Made by a program: the position numbers and the translations under genes. From assembly GCA_011033025.1 (NCBI GenBank), contig WFMF01000006.1, positions 930,001 to 994,000 on the forward strand: 64,000 nt of DNA, read 5' to 3'. A model generated the notes under the pieces. The model worked only from the letters and a program-made list of their open reading frames with translations, did not search any database and was not told where the DNA came from. This document shows positions 12,901 to 24,175 of the stretch, in pieces (the stretch's first letter is position 1; each line of letters begins with the position of its first letter). This DNA is from Beroe forskalii (taxonomy: Eukaryota; Ctenophora; Nuda; Beroida; Beroidae).

Positions 12901-15900
12901 AATTGGTATACTAACCACAAAATACAAAAATTAATTGATCAGCCAAAGGGAAGGCGGATAGGCAGTTGAATATGTAATCAAAATCTTCAGTTTTCGAGAC
13001 ATTTCCAAAAATGGTATAAAGTGTCGAATTTTTCCACAAAATTTTCAAAAAATCGACATTTGAATCAGATTTTAGTGGAATTTTCTTCCGATGGATGGAA
13101 TATGATGCAGGTGGTTACTGCTTGACTATTGACGGATAGCCATAGGAAACATAAGGCAGAAAACATAAGCCACAGTAACGCATGTAACCATAGCAGCTGC
13201 CAGCTGTAGAGGCATGCGTAGTTCGCAACCATAGTAACTCTAGTGACTAAATAATATATGGCACAAGTAAACATAAAAACACCCGGAAAACCGCCACGTA
13301 ACCATGGCAATACATATAACGCTTCCATGTAACCAGTGCAACATACAGTTGGGACACGCCTACACCGCCCGAAGCATGGAACACATCAAGGACGTTATCA
13401 GATACGGGAAACTGCAGTACAACCGCCAGTACGCCTCGATGGGTGAGTATTGGATACATCGTCAATTATTTATTAAGTTTATTTATTATTTTCAGTTATT
13501 TGATAAAACTCTGGATTTAATGAAGTATTTAACCATTCCCCCGACCGAAGTACACACCGGAAAAATCTTGTGGTTTTGGTTCATCTACGCATTTGGCTCA
13601 TGGTTAATTTCTTAATTTATAGTGTATATTGACCGAAGTTATGCATCAATCGTGTCCATTAACAAATCGGCCTCATACACTCCGGACTTATCTTGTATTG
13701 CTGATAAATGATTCTGATTATGATAGGGTCCTCACAATATTTCTATAATCAACGTCGTAATGGCATGAAGTATTTTGGATGATACGAGAATTCAGAGGTT
13801 GAGTAGTCTGAAGCTCTTTGAATTCCATGAATCATGAATAATTAATGACTTTGAAATGGAATATTGAAAATTGTTGCCTGAATGCCATAAGATTCACAGT
13901 TTAGTTTCCATGTATTTCATAGGCTTACTTAATCAAGATTAAACTTCAGATCATAAAATTTCAATCCATAAGAGCATCAGGATCAAATTCATTTTGATAT
14001 CAAATTTGGCAATTGCTTGGGCTTATTTATTTCTGGCAGTTTCGAGTTGTCAGTAAAGTATGACTATAAAAGTACTCAAAATTGGAGCTATGGAGCTGAG
14101 ATATAAATAAATCATAGCTCAACTCAGATTCAAAGGAGATCTCAATCAGTCATATTTTGTCAGCTAAGCTTGAAATAGCAACAATACCGCTTCCATGAAT
14201 TTCGGTATATAGGTATCGCTCATAAAGTGAGAAAATATTTCTTAAAATGGTAATGTTCACAGCTTTACAATTCAACCTTTTAGCCGCTACTGTTTTAATA
14301 AATTCGAATTCTGAACTGAGTAACTTTTAATAAAACTTTTTAAAGTTCTAAGTGCAACTGCCTGCGTATTATAGAAAAATACCCGAAACATCAGCTTATT
14401 AGGTAGAAATAGTCCCATAAATTTGAAATTAAATTGAAATATTTGAATTGAACAATTGGAACTTGCCGTTACAGTAACGAGTCAGGCAGCCACGTTTTTC
14501 ACTTACAGTCAGAAACAATCACAGTCAGACAGAAAGCAAGGGGGACAGGACCCTAGATTTTAAAGGACTTTTTTTTAACAGACGTGATCCAAGGGACAGG
14601 ATTTAAGACTCAATGACTTAAGGGACAGGATGTGTTAAAGGACAGGAATTTATAGCTTCTAGGACTTAAGGGACCGCTATTCATGCGGGATGATTATACT
14701 AAACTAAGACAGTCACATTCTGAGGTTCCATTCCACTGTATGCAGTACGGGATTCCTATTAAACTATTCGAGTAGGCTGGTATTTAATAGATTCTCTGGG
14801 ATCGACAAGCTTTCCCCATCAAATTTATAATATGATGTGATGGCAGAATTGAATTTGACGTTATTGACTACCTGCGTGCGTCGGGCCCTGAGATATAAAT
14901 GGATTACATTGCTGCCACGCCAAACGTTGAGCAATCTTTGGATTACGCAATTTACGTCGGGGATTTACATGATATACTAAATGGATATCAGTCTGATGAA
15001 TTCCAGTTTAATATCAATGTCGTTTGCTGAAATTTACGAATAAATTTTGTGACTGTAATGATTCATTAGATAACTGCTTCTGAGTTGTGGGTGCGGCATC
15101 ATTTTTCTAGGAAAAGCACCTAATATAGAGATCTTATTGACTACATAATGATTGCTAAAGCACAAAATCAGAATTACTGGAGAGAAATCGTTAATGAATT
15201 ATCAAATTTAGTACGGGTAGTACGCAACAAAGCGTAGAATTCCTCTGATTCCAATGATTTAACAATAACTCGATCGCATTTGCAGGACAAATAGCGCAGC
15301 GAGAAGACGGTGACACTATCGAAGACTCCCCGGAGGCTGAACAGAGCAAACCGACCCGACTCAGCAACCTCAGTTTCGACAGACTATTTTCCCACCTTTC
15401 CGGAACCAAACGGAAAGCTAAACGCGAACAAAAAGACTTCCGACGGCAGCGAGATAACCTGAGCGGGGTATCGCTGATCGGGTTCCAAGTGATGTGTCCC
15501 ACGCCCCGGGCCATCACACCCCGCTCCACCCCCGTCCCCACATCCCCTGCCAAGGAGGATCCCGGGATCGGGGACCGGACTATCACTCTCATCGAGATCT
15601 CCCAGAACGAGAAAGCCATGGAACAGTTTGTGCAGTACTGCATCAAGTCGTCCTTCATCAACGAACTTCTGTTTTGGCTGAACGTTGAGTACTCGATCAA
15701 AGTGGACCCAATGTCACGAAGTTTCCAGTTTCGGAACGTGAACATTCTCACCAAATACCTCGATACGAACACTGAGTATCACGTACAGATCCCCTCCAAA
15801 GCCCTGCCCAAGGCCTTCTTCAAGCAGCTAGACCGAAGAAGGAGATCTCGAAGGAAGTGCTGGCTTCAGCCCACGATTACGTGGAGAAGTACATTGACGA

Positions 15901-16354
15901 GCAGGTGGTTCCGCTGTTCGTGAAGAGCAAGTACGTGGAATGTCTCAAGGATAAGCCGCCGTTCCTACGACAGAACGTGTGTATTGACGTACGGATCAGT
16001 GGGTTTAAGAAGTGCTACGAAGAAACGGAGAAGTACTACACGTATGAGGTGGAGTGCCAGATCGAGTGCCAGGAAAAGTTCCTGATCTACAAGAAACTGG
16101 ACGATTTCGTGGAAAATCACCGGATTTTGTGCAATCGCTTTCCGAAGGAAAAGTTCCCGTGCTTGCCGTCCAGGACTATGTTACGACAGGAGAACAAGCG
16201 GAACGCCAAGAAAAGAATGAAGGACCTTTCCATATACCTGGAGAGTCTGTTGGAAATGCCAGCTCACGTGCTGCAGTCCAACGAAATGCGGCTGTTCCTG
16301 GACTTTGGGGCAGAAATGCCGGAGCCACCTGGCTCACCAAAATCAATTGGATGA
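9824..16354 (+). CDS. RGS domain plus PX-like domain protein (six exons, frameshifted)
   Basis: Exons: 9824-9958, 10188-10275, 11653-11755, 12313-12454, 13337-13442, 15286-16354. All five junctions are GT-AG and agree in phase. With one base restored in the last exon the total is 548 codons including the stop. Exons 1-5 encode a Ser/Arg-rich, probably disordered N-terminus. The last exon holds an RGS domain (residues ~265-380; ELLFWLNVEY core), which in this family accelerates GTP hydrolysis by G-alpha subunits. A PX-like domain follows (~390-530), typically phosphoinositide-binding. The architecture recalls sorting nexins with RGS and PX, but no PXA or nexin-C domain is visible. The ATG at 9824 lies 10 bases after a possible acceptor (9813), so further upstream exons are possible. 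Domains are seen from family motifs; membrane targeting is inference. Confidence 0.8.
10188..10275 (+). CDS. RGS-PX gene, exon 2
   Basis: Acceptor ttcag before AGC AGC, donor gtgggt. It starts in phase 0 and ends one base into a Gly codon. The product begins SSEESDDFSQMRRGVSRYGR. The Ser/Arg-rich composition continues from exon 1. Confidence 0.65.
10485..10680. repeat. Intronic array of X-box-like motifs
   Basis: Lies in intron 2 of the RGS-PX gene. Perfect GTTACCATGGCAAC occurs at 10535-10548 and 10628-10641. Diverged copies (GTTACCATAGCAAT, GTTACCATAGTAAG, GTTACCATTGTAAT, GTTACCGTAGCAAA) lie between. This matches the consensus X-box bound by RFX factors. Function is inference; it may simply be a minisatellite. 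Confidence 0.6.
11216..11410. repeat. ~21-bp minisatellite (CCTTGACACCAGCAGTAA)
   Basis: About nine degenerate units of the type CCTTGACACCAGCAGTAA within intron 2 of the RGS-PX gene. Open translations of the array are repeat artefacts. Confidence 0.75.
11440..11665 (+). repeat. 40-bp minisatellite that includes an exon acceptor
   Basis: Units of 40 bp carry ACATGTCCAGGTTTTGATGA. Copies are at about 11472, 11519, 11559, 11599 (with a short insertion after it) and 11650. The last copy is the 3' splice site and first codons of exon 3 (ccag, then gttttgatgat). Earlier units therefore carry look-alike acceptors. Because 40 is not a multiple of 3, their use would shift frame. Confidence 0.75.
11653..11755 (+). 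CDS. RGS-PX gene, exon 3
   Basis: Begins two bases into a Gly codon, completing the phase left by exon 2. It encodes GFDDRSSVSSKW onwards and ends two bases into a Ser codon before the donor gttaga. Its acceptor lies in the last unit of the 40-bp minisatellite, so the exact boundary is supported mainly by phase. Confidence 0.65.
12055..12290. repeat. 12-bp minisatellite (GACTGGTTGTAT)
   Basis: Degenerate units GACTGGTTGTAT/GACTAGTTGTAA fill the end of intron 3 up to about 20 bases before the exon-4 acceptor. A block including TGTTTAGTGTTTGTAATTAA is duplicated (about 12126 and 12242). Confidence 0.8.
12313..12454 (+). CDS. RGS-PX gene, exon 4
   Basis: Acceptor tattctcag, donor gtaaac. One base completes the Ser codon from exon 3; the exon ends in phase 0. 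It encodes a Ser/Thr/Tyr-rich segment (TDTLDSRTTSSASVRRPYNR onwards). No domain is recognised. Confidence 0.65.
13105..13340. repeat. Second cluster of X-box-like motifs
   Basis: GTAACCATAGCAGC, GCAACCATAGTAAC and GTAACCATGGCAAT lie just before exon 5. The acceptor itself reads GTAACCAG then TGCAAC, so the splice site sits inside one more motif-like copy. Related in sequence to the array at 10485-10680. Confidence 0.5.
13337..13442 (+). CDS. RGS-PX gene, exon 5
   Basis: Starts in phase 0 at TGC after aaccag and ends one base into a Gly codon before the strong donor gtgagt. The product begins CNIQLGHAYTARSMEHIKDV. The one-base phase matches the two-base start of the last exon exactly. Confidence 0.7.
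14515..14690. repeat. GGGACAGGA-rich short repeat
   Basis: Degenerate direct repeats of AAGGGACAGGATTTAAGACT in intron 5 of the RGS-PX gene. Confidence 0.5.
15286..16354 (+). CDS. RGS-PX gene, last exon with RGS and PX-like domains
   Basis: Acceptor ttgcag. The first part is read from 15288 in one frame up to FFKQL (15830). The rest continues in another frame from CCG at 15833 (PKKEISKEVLASAHDY). One base is missing between these points, splitting the RGS domain. The PX-like part has CQEKFLIYKKLDDF where the family normally has an Arg-Arg-Tyr motif. It continues with FPKEKFPCLPSR and a basic helix (NKRNAKKRMKDL). The end of the protein (PPGSPKSIG, stop 16352-16354) is encoded by the first unit of the 37-bp minisatellite. 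Confidence 0.85.
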
Positions 16355-18330
16355 GTATATCATTCCCTGGCTCACTCAAATCACAGAGATGAGCATTAAT
16401 TCTCTGGCTTACCCAAATCACTGGGCTGATCATTAATTCCCTGGCACACCCAAATCACTGGGCTGATCATTAATTCCCTGGCACACCCAAATCACTGGGC
16501 TGAGCATTAATTCCCTGGCACACCCAAATCACTGGGTTGAGTATTAATTCTCTGGCTCACCCAAATCACTGGGCTGAGCATTAATTGATAATTCCCTGGC
16601 ACACCCAAATCACTGGGCTGATCATTAATTCCCTGGCACACCCAAATCACTGGGCTAAGCATTAATTCCCTGGCACACCCAAATCACTGGGCTGAGCATT
16701 AATTCCCTGGCTCACCCGAATCAATGGGCCGAGCGTTAATTCCCTGGTTCACCCAAATCAATGGGCCGAGCGTTAATTCCCTGGCACACCCAAATCACTG
16801 AGATGAGCATTAATTCCCTGGCACACCCAAATCACTGGGCTGAGCATTAATTCCCTGGCTCACTCAAATCACTGGGCTGAGCATTAATTCCCTGGCTCAC
16901 TCAAATCACTGGGCTAAGCATTAATTCACTGGCTCACTCAAATCACTGGGCTGAGCATTAATTCACTGGCTCACTCAAATCACTGGGCTGAGCATTAATT
17001 CACTGGCTCACCCAAATCAATAGGCTGAGTATTAGTTCCCTGGCTCACCCAAATCAATAGGCTGAGTATATCATACCCTGGCTCACCCAAATCACTGAGA
17101 TGAGCATTAATTCCCTGGCTCACCCAAATCAATAGGCTGAGTATTAGTTCCCTGGCTCACCCAAATCACTGGGCTGAGTATATCATTTCCTGGTTCACCC
17201 AAATCACTTAGCAGAGCATCAATTCCCTGGCCCACTCAAATCACTTAGCTGAGTATTAATTCCCTGGCTCACCCAAATCACTGGGCTGAGTATTAGTTCC
17301 CTGGCTCACCCAAATCACTGGGCTGGGTATTAATTCCCTGGCTCACCCAAATCACTGGGCTGAGTATTAATTCCCTGGCTCACTCAAATCACTTAGCTGA
17401 GCATTAATTCCCTGGCTCACCCAAATCACTGGGCTGAGTATTAGTTCCCTGGCTCACCCAAATCACTGGGCTGAGTATTAGTTCCCTGGTTCACCCAAAT
17501 CACTGGGCTGAGTATTAATTCCCTGGCTCACCCAAATCACTGGGCTGAGTAATAATTCTCTGGCTCACCCAAATCACTGGGCTGAGTAATAATTCCCTGG
17601 TTCACCCAAATCACTGGGCTGAGTATTAGTTCCCTGGTTCACCCAAATCACTGGGCTGAGTATTAATTCCCTGGCTCACCCAAATCACTGGGCTGAGTAA
17701 TAATTCTCTGGCTCACCCAAATCACTGGGCTGAGTAATAATTCCCTGGTTCACCCAAATCACTGGGCTGAGTAATAATTCCCTGACTCACCCAAATCACT
17801 GGGCTTAGCATTAATTCCTTGACTCACCCAAATAATTGGGCTGAGTAATAATTCCCTGGTTCACCCATTCACCCAAATCACTGGGCTGAGTATTAGTTCC
17901 CTGGTTCACCCAAATCACTGGGCTGAGTAATAATTCCCTGACTCACCCAAATCACTGGGCTTAGCATTAATTCCTTGACTCACCCAAATAATTGGGCTGA
18001 GTAATAATTCCCTGGTTCACCCATTCACCCAAATCACTGGGCTGAGTATTAGTTCCTGGTTCACCCAAATCACTGGGCTGAGTAATAATTCCTGACTCAC
18101 CCAAATCACTGGGCTTAGCATTAATTCCTTGACTCACCCAAATAATTGGGCTGAGTAATAATTCCCTGGTTCACCCATTCACCCAAATCACTGGGCTGAG
18201 TATTAATTCTCTGGCACACTCAAATTACTGGGCTGAGCATTAATTGATAATTCCCTGGCACACCTAATTCATTGAGCTGAGTATATTATGATTCCCTGGC
18301 ACACCTAATTACTAAGCTGAGCATTTAAAA
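16325..18330. repeat. 37-bp minisatellite, ~2 kb, with higher-order structure
   Basis: Roughly 50 units of the type CCCTGGCTCACCCAAATCAC then TGGGCTGAGTATTAATT. The first unit is coding and holds the stop codon of the RGS-PX gene. Variants form patches (CACACCC early, CTCACTC, then CTCACCC). Between about 17785 and 18200 a ~156-bp higher-order unit, marked by the insert CCCATTCACCC, is repeated three times. Confidence 0.95.
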
Positions 18331-19610
18331 TTCCACTTTTTTACGAATTAGCTCGATCTACCAACAGTCCACGGTTGGTCCACTTAAAATGGGAGTTTAA
18401 AGGGCAGGGTTAAAGTGGGGTTAAGCAGTTGTGGCTCTTATGTGTCTGTGTGCCACTTCGCATGGCACTTCAGTCTAGGAACTCAAATTACCATGACGTA
18501 AAGGTACTCATGAAATTCCCTTATTCGGACGTATATTTGATTTCATATATTAGATTCATTAACTACTGCTCACTCCCATCTTAATTATTTTAAATCGTGG
18601 TAGACTCCCATTGCATTATACGAATATTATGACATACAGAAATTCTCAGGGTTTTGGGGATTTATTTATTTTCCGTGATTGACCTATCTTATATAAATTC
18701 ACCTGTCAGTATGCAGTTGTTATAATGACATGTTTTATTGTTGTTCTTGTAAGATGTATATGAATATTTAATATTGTGATTATTATTTTATTGCAATCCG
18801 AACAATGTTATATTTCTTAACGATATAAAGACTTATTATGAGTCAGAAAGTGTCAGTAATTTCTTAACGATATAAGGACTTATTTTGAGTCAGAAAGTGT
18901 CAGTAATTTAGGGTTTCATAACACAATTCTTTGATTGGGGAGTGGAGCGCACATCGGGAATGAAATGTCGTTGCAACACCGTCCGATAATTGGGGTAATC
19001 TTATTTCGCATCAGAAATCTTAAAAAATAAATAAACGTGTCGTCAAACAGCTTTGTAAGCCGTTATTGTATAACGGTTATACGGTTCGTTTGATGTGAAA
19101 ACTTCAAGGTACACCATACAAGGTGTTATATGGTTATATCTTAGTTTTAAAGTTGGAATATTTAAATTTATCACCAGATATGTCAGGTTGATTGTATTGC
19201 GAACTATGATTATTGATATATTTAATATTTATATTTTATTAACGCAATCAAAAACATTGAGTTTGTTTATGTCTCCACTTATTTTTCAAATCTAAGGTCT
19301 CTTGTTAGAATTCTGCATTTTCGAAAGTTCAAAGAACACAGCGTAATTGCTCCGGCCCCTGCTGAATATATCTGTCTTCTAACCGAAATGTGCTGAAACC
19401 ACCGAATAGAAAAGTTCGGAAAATGGACATATCCAAGCGCCCTAAAAGTTGATTATTCTGGTACGTCTCGACGACACGAACTCATTGATACCATTCTTTA
19501 AGTATGAGCGCACATGATAAGAGCGCAGAGCTATAATCTTTCATCAGCAATGATGATCTATTTCAGTAAAAAATGTAGGAATTCAATCTTAAAATGAAGT
19601 TTGAACTCAC

Positions 19611-19699
19611 GTCTTAACGCCACTTGGAGGAAGCTTGCGGAGTTGCAGGAATGCAGTCCGGCACACTGGGCAAAAGGAACACTTCCGTTCTTCTTCCAG
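19611..19699 (-). CDS. Possible isolated minus-strand exon (weak)
   Basis: The minus strand reads LEEERKCSFCPVCRTAFLQL and onwards to a good donor (gtgagttc). The Cys pattern could be part of a small zinc-binding motif. The frame is closed by TAA just upstream, after the best acceptor (tttttcag). It would need the poorer acceptor taaag. No partner exons were recognised. It may be chance. Confidence 0.2.
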
Positions 19700-21322
19700 C
19701 TTTACTTACCCTGAAAAATAAACTAATTTAGTGAAATCACCGTTTTTAGTGGTCCCCCTAAGAACAGTTGAAAATATTCTTGTTTGGAATTTGGATACTC
19801 AAGGATAGCGGACTGAAGATAATGGATGCTTTTATTAAGTGACTGATCCATAGTGGAAAACGTTCTGTCTCACATCACCGTGAAGTAAGTAACGCGCAAG
19901 ACGTGAGTCACATTCGGGCACTGACAATCTTCTATGAAGTACTCTGTACTATAGTCTAGTTGACGAAGTTGAGACAAATTAGGGTTTCCACAATGGATAT
20001 TCACTAAATGAATAGCTTACAACATCCTCAGTCCGTCATCCATAAGAGGATATTTCAAGCCAGCTAGGACTATTGTTGATAGTATCATAAGATTCGTGAA
20101 TCATACCCAATGGATCTGTTGGTTATCGTATCCATTGGATCCACTCAGATGGATCCATTAGAACATTCATCGGAAGCATTGTGCTATACAGGACAGTGCT
20201 TCCTTCCCATGATCCGATGCATGGCCGAGCCAGATAAGAAGATTACAGGGCTTCTGTACTGCGGATTGAAACAAATCCAACCATAGTCCAACCATAGTCA
20301 ACAGAACTACTGGAGATATCGGGAAATCTCTGGCATTTCCATGGCAACCGTTCCCAGGTAACAGGTAATTGAAATGTGTAATAAATTACTGTGTCAAGAC
20401 ATTAAACTTTAATGCGTTATGATGTTGACCATTACTAAATGTCAGTGTAGTCCATAAGTGTACACAATGTCACATTGAATTTGTGCACTTTCACCATTAG
20501 CAGCAACTAAACCCAACTAACAAGTGGTTTGAGAGTGACGTCATTATCAGCGTTTAAACAGGAGAATTGACGGCATGGAAGAGTCTATTTTCCCGCAAGC
20601 ACCATGGTGCACATTGCACTGCTATTATTACTGAACACTTCTTGATTACGACCAACATGCGTCTGCCTGGGGCTTTAGAGTGTTGTTGTTGCTATAATAA
20701 CCCATAGAAATCAAGTGTTATTGCTACTTCAATGCTCCTGATAGAGTAGATGCGTATATTGCTCTTTATTTTTAGTCAATATATCGTTATTAATGACTGT
20801 TATAGTTTGAAGTTCTTCGTGCACAACAAGGTCCAGGGGGTCGTTAACTAAGAGGGGGTTGGCGACTGTATGATATCGATTGCCGTGTTACTTTGTCGTC
20901 TTAGAGCGCAAAAAGTGAATTTATATGAATCATATAAATATGATCATAAAGTGGATGCCTGGCGAATCAATAATTTGCCTAATATAATTTGCCACTTGAC
21001 TCACTGACTGCAGTTTGTAAGATTGTTTCATTTATAAGATTATTCAGTAAATGATCCATAATCATTATCATGAATGCCATATTCGATATCAAATATCAAC
21101 TGGGCTTCGATAAAAAAAACCACCAGGGGGCCGCTAATGGCTCTGAAAGAAAATAGTGAATTTAATACCAAGTATCTTAGTACTAGAGTCTACCAGTTTC
21201 ACTTGCAATTGATAGAACCATTGGTTTATGAATATTGTGCCATTATTTAGTTTTGAATATACACCATCTGAACAATCTCATAATGAAATCTTCAAGTTTC
21301 CTAGAATAATCTAATGAGAAAA

Positions 21323-21632
21323 GGAGCCATCAGCTATGAAGGACGTCCGTGAAAATTTGGCAATTTCAGATCCCTCCCCCCTGATCCGCAAAAGTCTAGA
21401 TTCCAAAAACCCCTTCCTACCCCCGGACGTCTTCATTTTTCTTTAAAATTGCTGGCCTGTCATTTCGGGCCCGATATATGACAATTTTCTTGTGACCAAC
21501 GCAAAATGAATTAAAATTTCCATAAACAACAGGCGTCCGCATTTGGCAAAACAGCTTCCTCTTCCCTATTTCTACAAACGTTCGCATTGTCCTGACTCCC
21601 CCCTCATTGCAGACGTCCTTTGTGCTTGGTCC
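21323..21632 (-). mobile_element. MITE, copy 2
   Basis: A ~310-bp relative of the element at 3142-3456. It begins GGAGCCATCAGCTATGAAGG then ACGTCCG. It ends with GCAGACGTCCTTTGTGCTTG then GTCC. Internal C-rich runs mirror the G-runs of copy 1, so the orientation is opposite. It is more decayed at the right end. Confidence 0.5.
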
Positions 21633-23548
21633 AAACTGACGAATAGAAAAGTTTCATGTGAGCTCAGTTTTACGCCATTACCATTTTACCACAGTTGAAA
21701 ATGAAAATTGATGACGTATCACGTAGATCAGATTTCCCCGAGAGTGTGCGATTATTGCTCGGTGTCACTCCCCTTCACACATCACACATAAGCATATACT
21801 GTCACTCTCTCCCAAGTCATGTGATGCGGTTATTACACTCAATGAGTCAAATATACGGCATCCTTCCCTGTAGACTGTTCTACAGTGACATTGTATGTGA
21901 GCTGGGATATAATATGAGAATTTATTACCATAACGTACTCCAGTATTGCATTGTCTTAAACATTGATGGTGAATTTCGAAATTTCGGATATCTTCGTTTT
22001 ACCGTGTACCCCGTTATACCGCGTACCCGTTTTACCGTGTACCCCGTTTTACTGCGAAATGCGTACCATTTCCCTAGGTATTTCAACCGAATCCCCAGAA
22101 TTAGAACAAGGTAACGATTTTGCTTTCTTTAGTTCTTTAACTACCGTAAAATTTAAAAAATCGTAGAAATTAGCACTTAAGCGAACAATTTAAACCTGTC
22201 ACCAAGTTAAGGATTTAAAAGGACAATAATTTTAGCCAGACGATTCCTGAAGTATGATGTGACCAGATAATCTAGAAATAATGCAAGGAGACCGTATTAA
22301 AAACCGTTTTCTAGTTTTAGTCATTTAATGCGGACATTTATAGTTTCTTTTTGGTCGCTTCACTTGTCATCCAGTATAAGAAAATACCTACAGCGCTTGA
22401 TAAAGAATAAATATTTTCTAAACTTGATTTCATTTTGCTTCAATATAGGTCAATATTTCGGAAGGGTTTGTTTCAATTCACGTAGGTTGTTAGGTTATGA
22501 TTCCTTCAACAAGAAATTTGCAACACTCAATTTAAAGTAATTAATTTTCGAACACAAAAGCGTTCAGAATAAGCAAATTATTAGTCTCGTATCTTTGAGA
22601 ATCAAGAGTTGCTTTAACACTTGAACAGAGTAAAGAAATTATGAGCCTCGTATATATCTTTTATTATATCGGTTGATATTTTCGTATCATATTATCATCT
22701 TTAGATTAAATTGCTTGATCTTTGCACCAAGTCTACAGAGCCACGTTTCAGTCTTGTAAGCTAGTAGAACTTATTTCGAGATTGATGTCTGCCAGTGACA
22801 TCTATTATTGAACTTTAATACGTGCCAAGTTCTCAAAATCCGATCAACTTTAGATAATGGAACTCGCATCCCCTATAATATACTTTTAGCTAATATAACT
22901 GAAGCATGATATTAAAAGAATAATAATTCATCACGCCGTTTGCTCGATAATAATTTTAGGATTAAATTTGCAGGGTTGTCCTCACATTAATGGCAAGAAC
23001 TGATATGCTCGCAAAATGAATAGGCGGTTAAGACATCGTCATTTCCACAGCGCAATGTAGTAAATCGACGGGGTTGAACTTGAATCGCATATTTTTCGCG
23101 CGTGGGGTTTAGGAGGGGCAGTATTAACCATTGGCAATATACCCTATTATTGTAAGTGACTAATGTCAAGATAAATTTAATTTCATGAAATAATATGTTC
23201 GTATGCTTCATACGTAATTCAAAATGAGAATGTCTTTAAATGATAACTACTTATCTAAAGTATGCTTTTATGTCGGAACTATTGCAACACTAATTTTATC
23301 TTTACGAGAATCTTACTCTTGATTTAATGATTAATTGAGCTAAGAAAGATTATAATTTGAATACTACATCAGCAATTTGGTCCAATGCTGATATGTCAGT
23401 GCTACTGGTTGCATTTTTATTAGTGACGTATTTGTTCACCCCTAGGAACCCAAAACAATAATAGCAGATTCATGATGCATTTGCATTAGTGACGTATTCG
23501 TTCACCCCCAGGAACCCAAAACAATAATAGCAGGTTCATGATCATTGA

Positions 23549-23587
23549 CCAATCAGCTTTCCCACTTTGAGCTCACAAGCTGATTGG
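23549..23587. promoter_or_regulatory. Second inverted CCAAT pair
   Basis: CCAATCAGCTT (23549-23559) and its perfect inverse AAGCTGATTGG (23577-23587), separated by 17 bases. About 800 bases further on, a CTGATTGG ... CCAATCAG pair is arranged the other way (about 24370-24422). Confidence 0.35.
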
Positions 23588-24053
23588 CTAATTTTTCATC
23601 ACTCCGTACAAGACAATTTTTGAATCTCGGAGACAGCGTACCTACTCCATAGTCCATATTATGATTAGTTGGTCCATAGTTATGAAGATATGATTAGTTA
23701 GCAGCAAAAAAGTCACACACTTTGGTAGATGATCTTATGTGAATAGAGCCATTTATCCTTTCACAAGGTGCATCGATCATAATGAGCTTGCCTCTTGATC
23801 GTAATGAACGTTTCTTTTCATTTTTCGTTGAGATTCTGAAATCTGCACAACGTGTCTGAACCACCTACACAACATCCGGAAGGCGACAGGGCGTGGGTTC
23901 AAGCCCTGCCCCACGCAGCGAAATTCCTTTGATTATCTCATAGATACAATTATATTATTCGCATTATGGTCGTTCAAATATAATCAGGAAATGACCACCC
24001 AACAGCAATTCACGTGTAATAACCAAGTCCCCATTTAAGGTTATTATATGCAG

Positions 24054-24175
24054 AGCGAGGAAGACGTGATGAAGAAGGGGCTGGGGCGACGCCTCTCCTT
24101 CCAAGGGAAGATCAAGTGGAAAGCAATCCTGGCTGTGAAGAAGTTTATTACTAAAGTCAAGATCGCCGCTGAGAG
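24054..24175 (+). CDS. Candidate N-terminal exon of the CNG channel gene (basic helix)
   Basis: After the acceptor atatgcag the open frame reads SEEDVMKKGLGRRLSFQGKI then KWKAILAVKKFITKVKIAAE. The last part is a strongly cationic amphipathic helix of the kind that binds calmodulin or acidic lipid. With the donor at 24176 (gttgga) it ends two bases into an Arg codon and joins the 25140 exon in phase. Read through, it instead ends LDKLK and stop at 24192-24194, giving a 48-residue ORF from ATG 24048. Membership in the channel gene is inference from order, strand and phase. Confidence 0.35.

Larger units (their letters stand above)
18331..24047. other. Mostly featureless intergenic DNA
   Basis: Contains a ~46-bp direct duplication (about 18817-18909), TCCATTGGA-rich DNA at 20105-20165, the second MITE copy, and a ~65-bp direct duplication (about 23420-23541). 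No convincing gene apart from a weak minus-strand exon candidate at 19611-19699. Confidence 0.4.

Noticed and set aside
23893-23930. T-arm-like GGGTTCAAGCCC within GCGTGGG..CCCCACGC
   Set aside because: No A-box or acceptor partner upstream. The palindrome uses the same bases as the supposed T arm.
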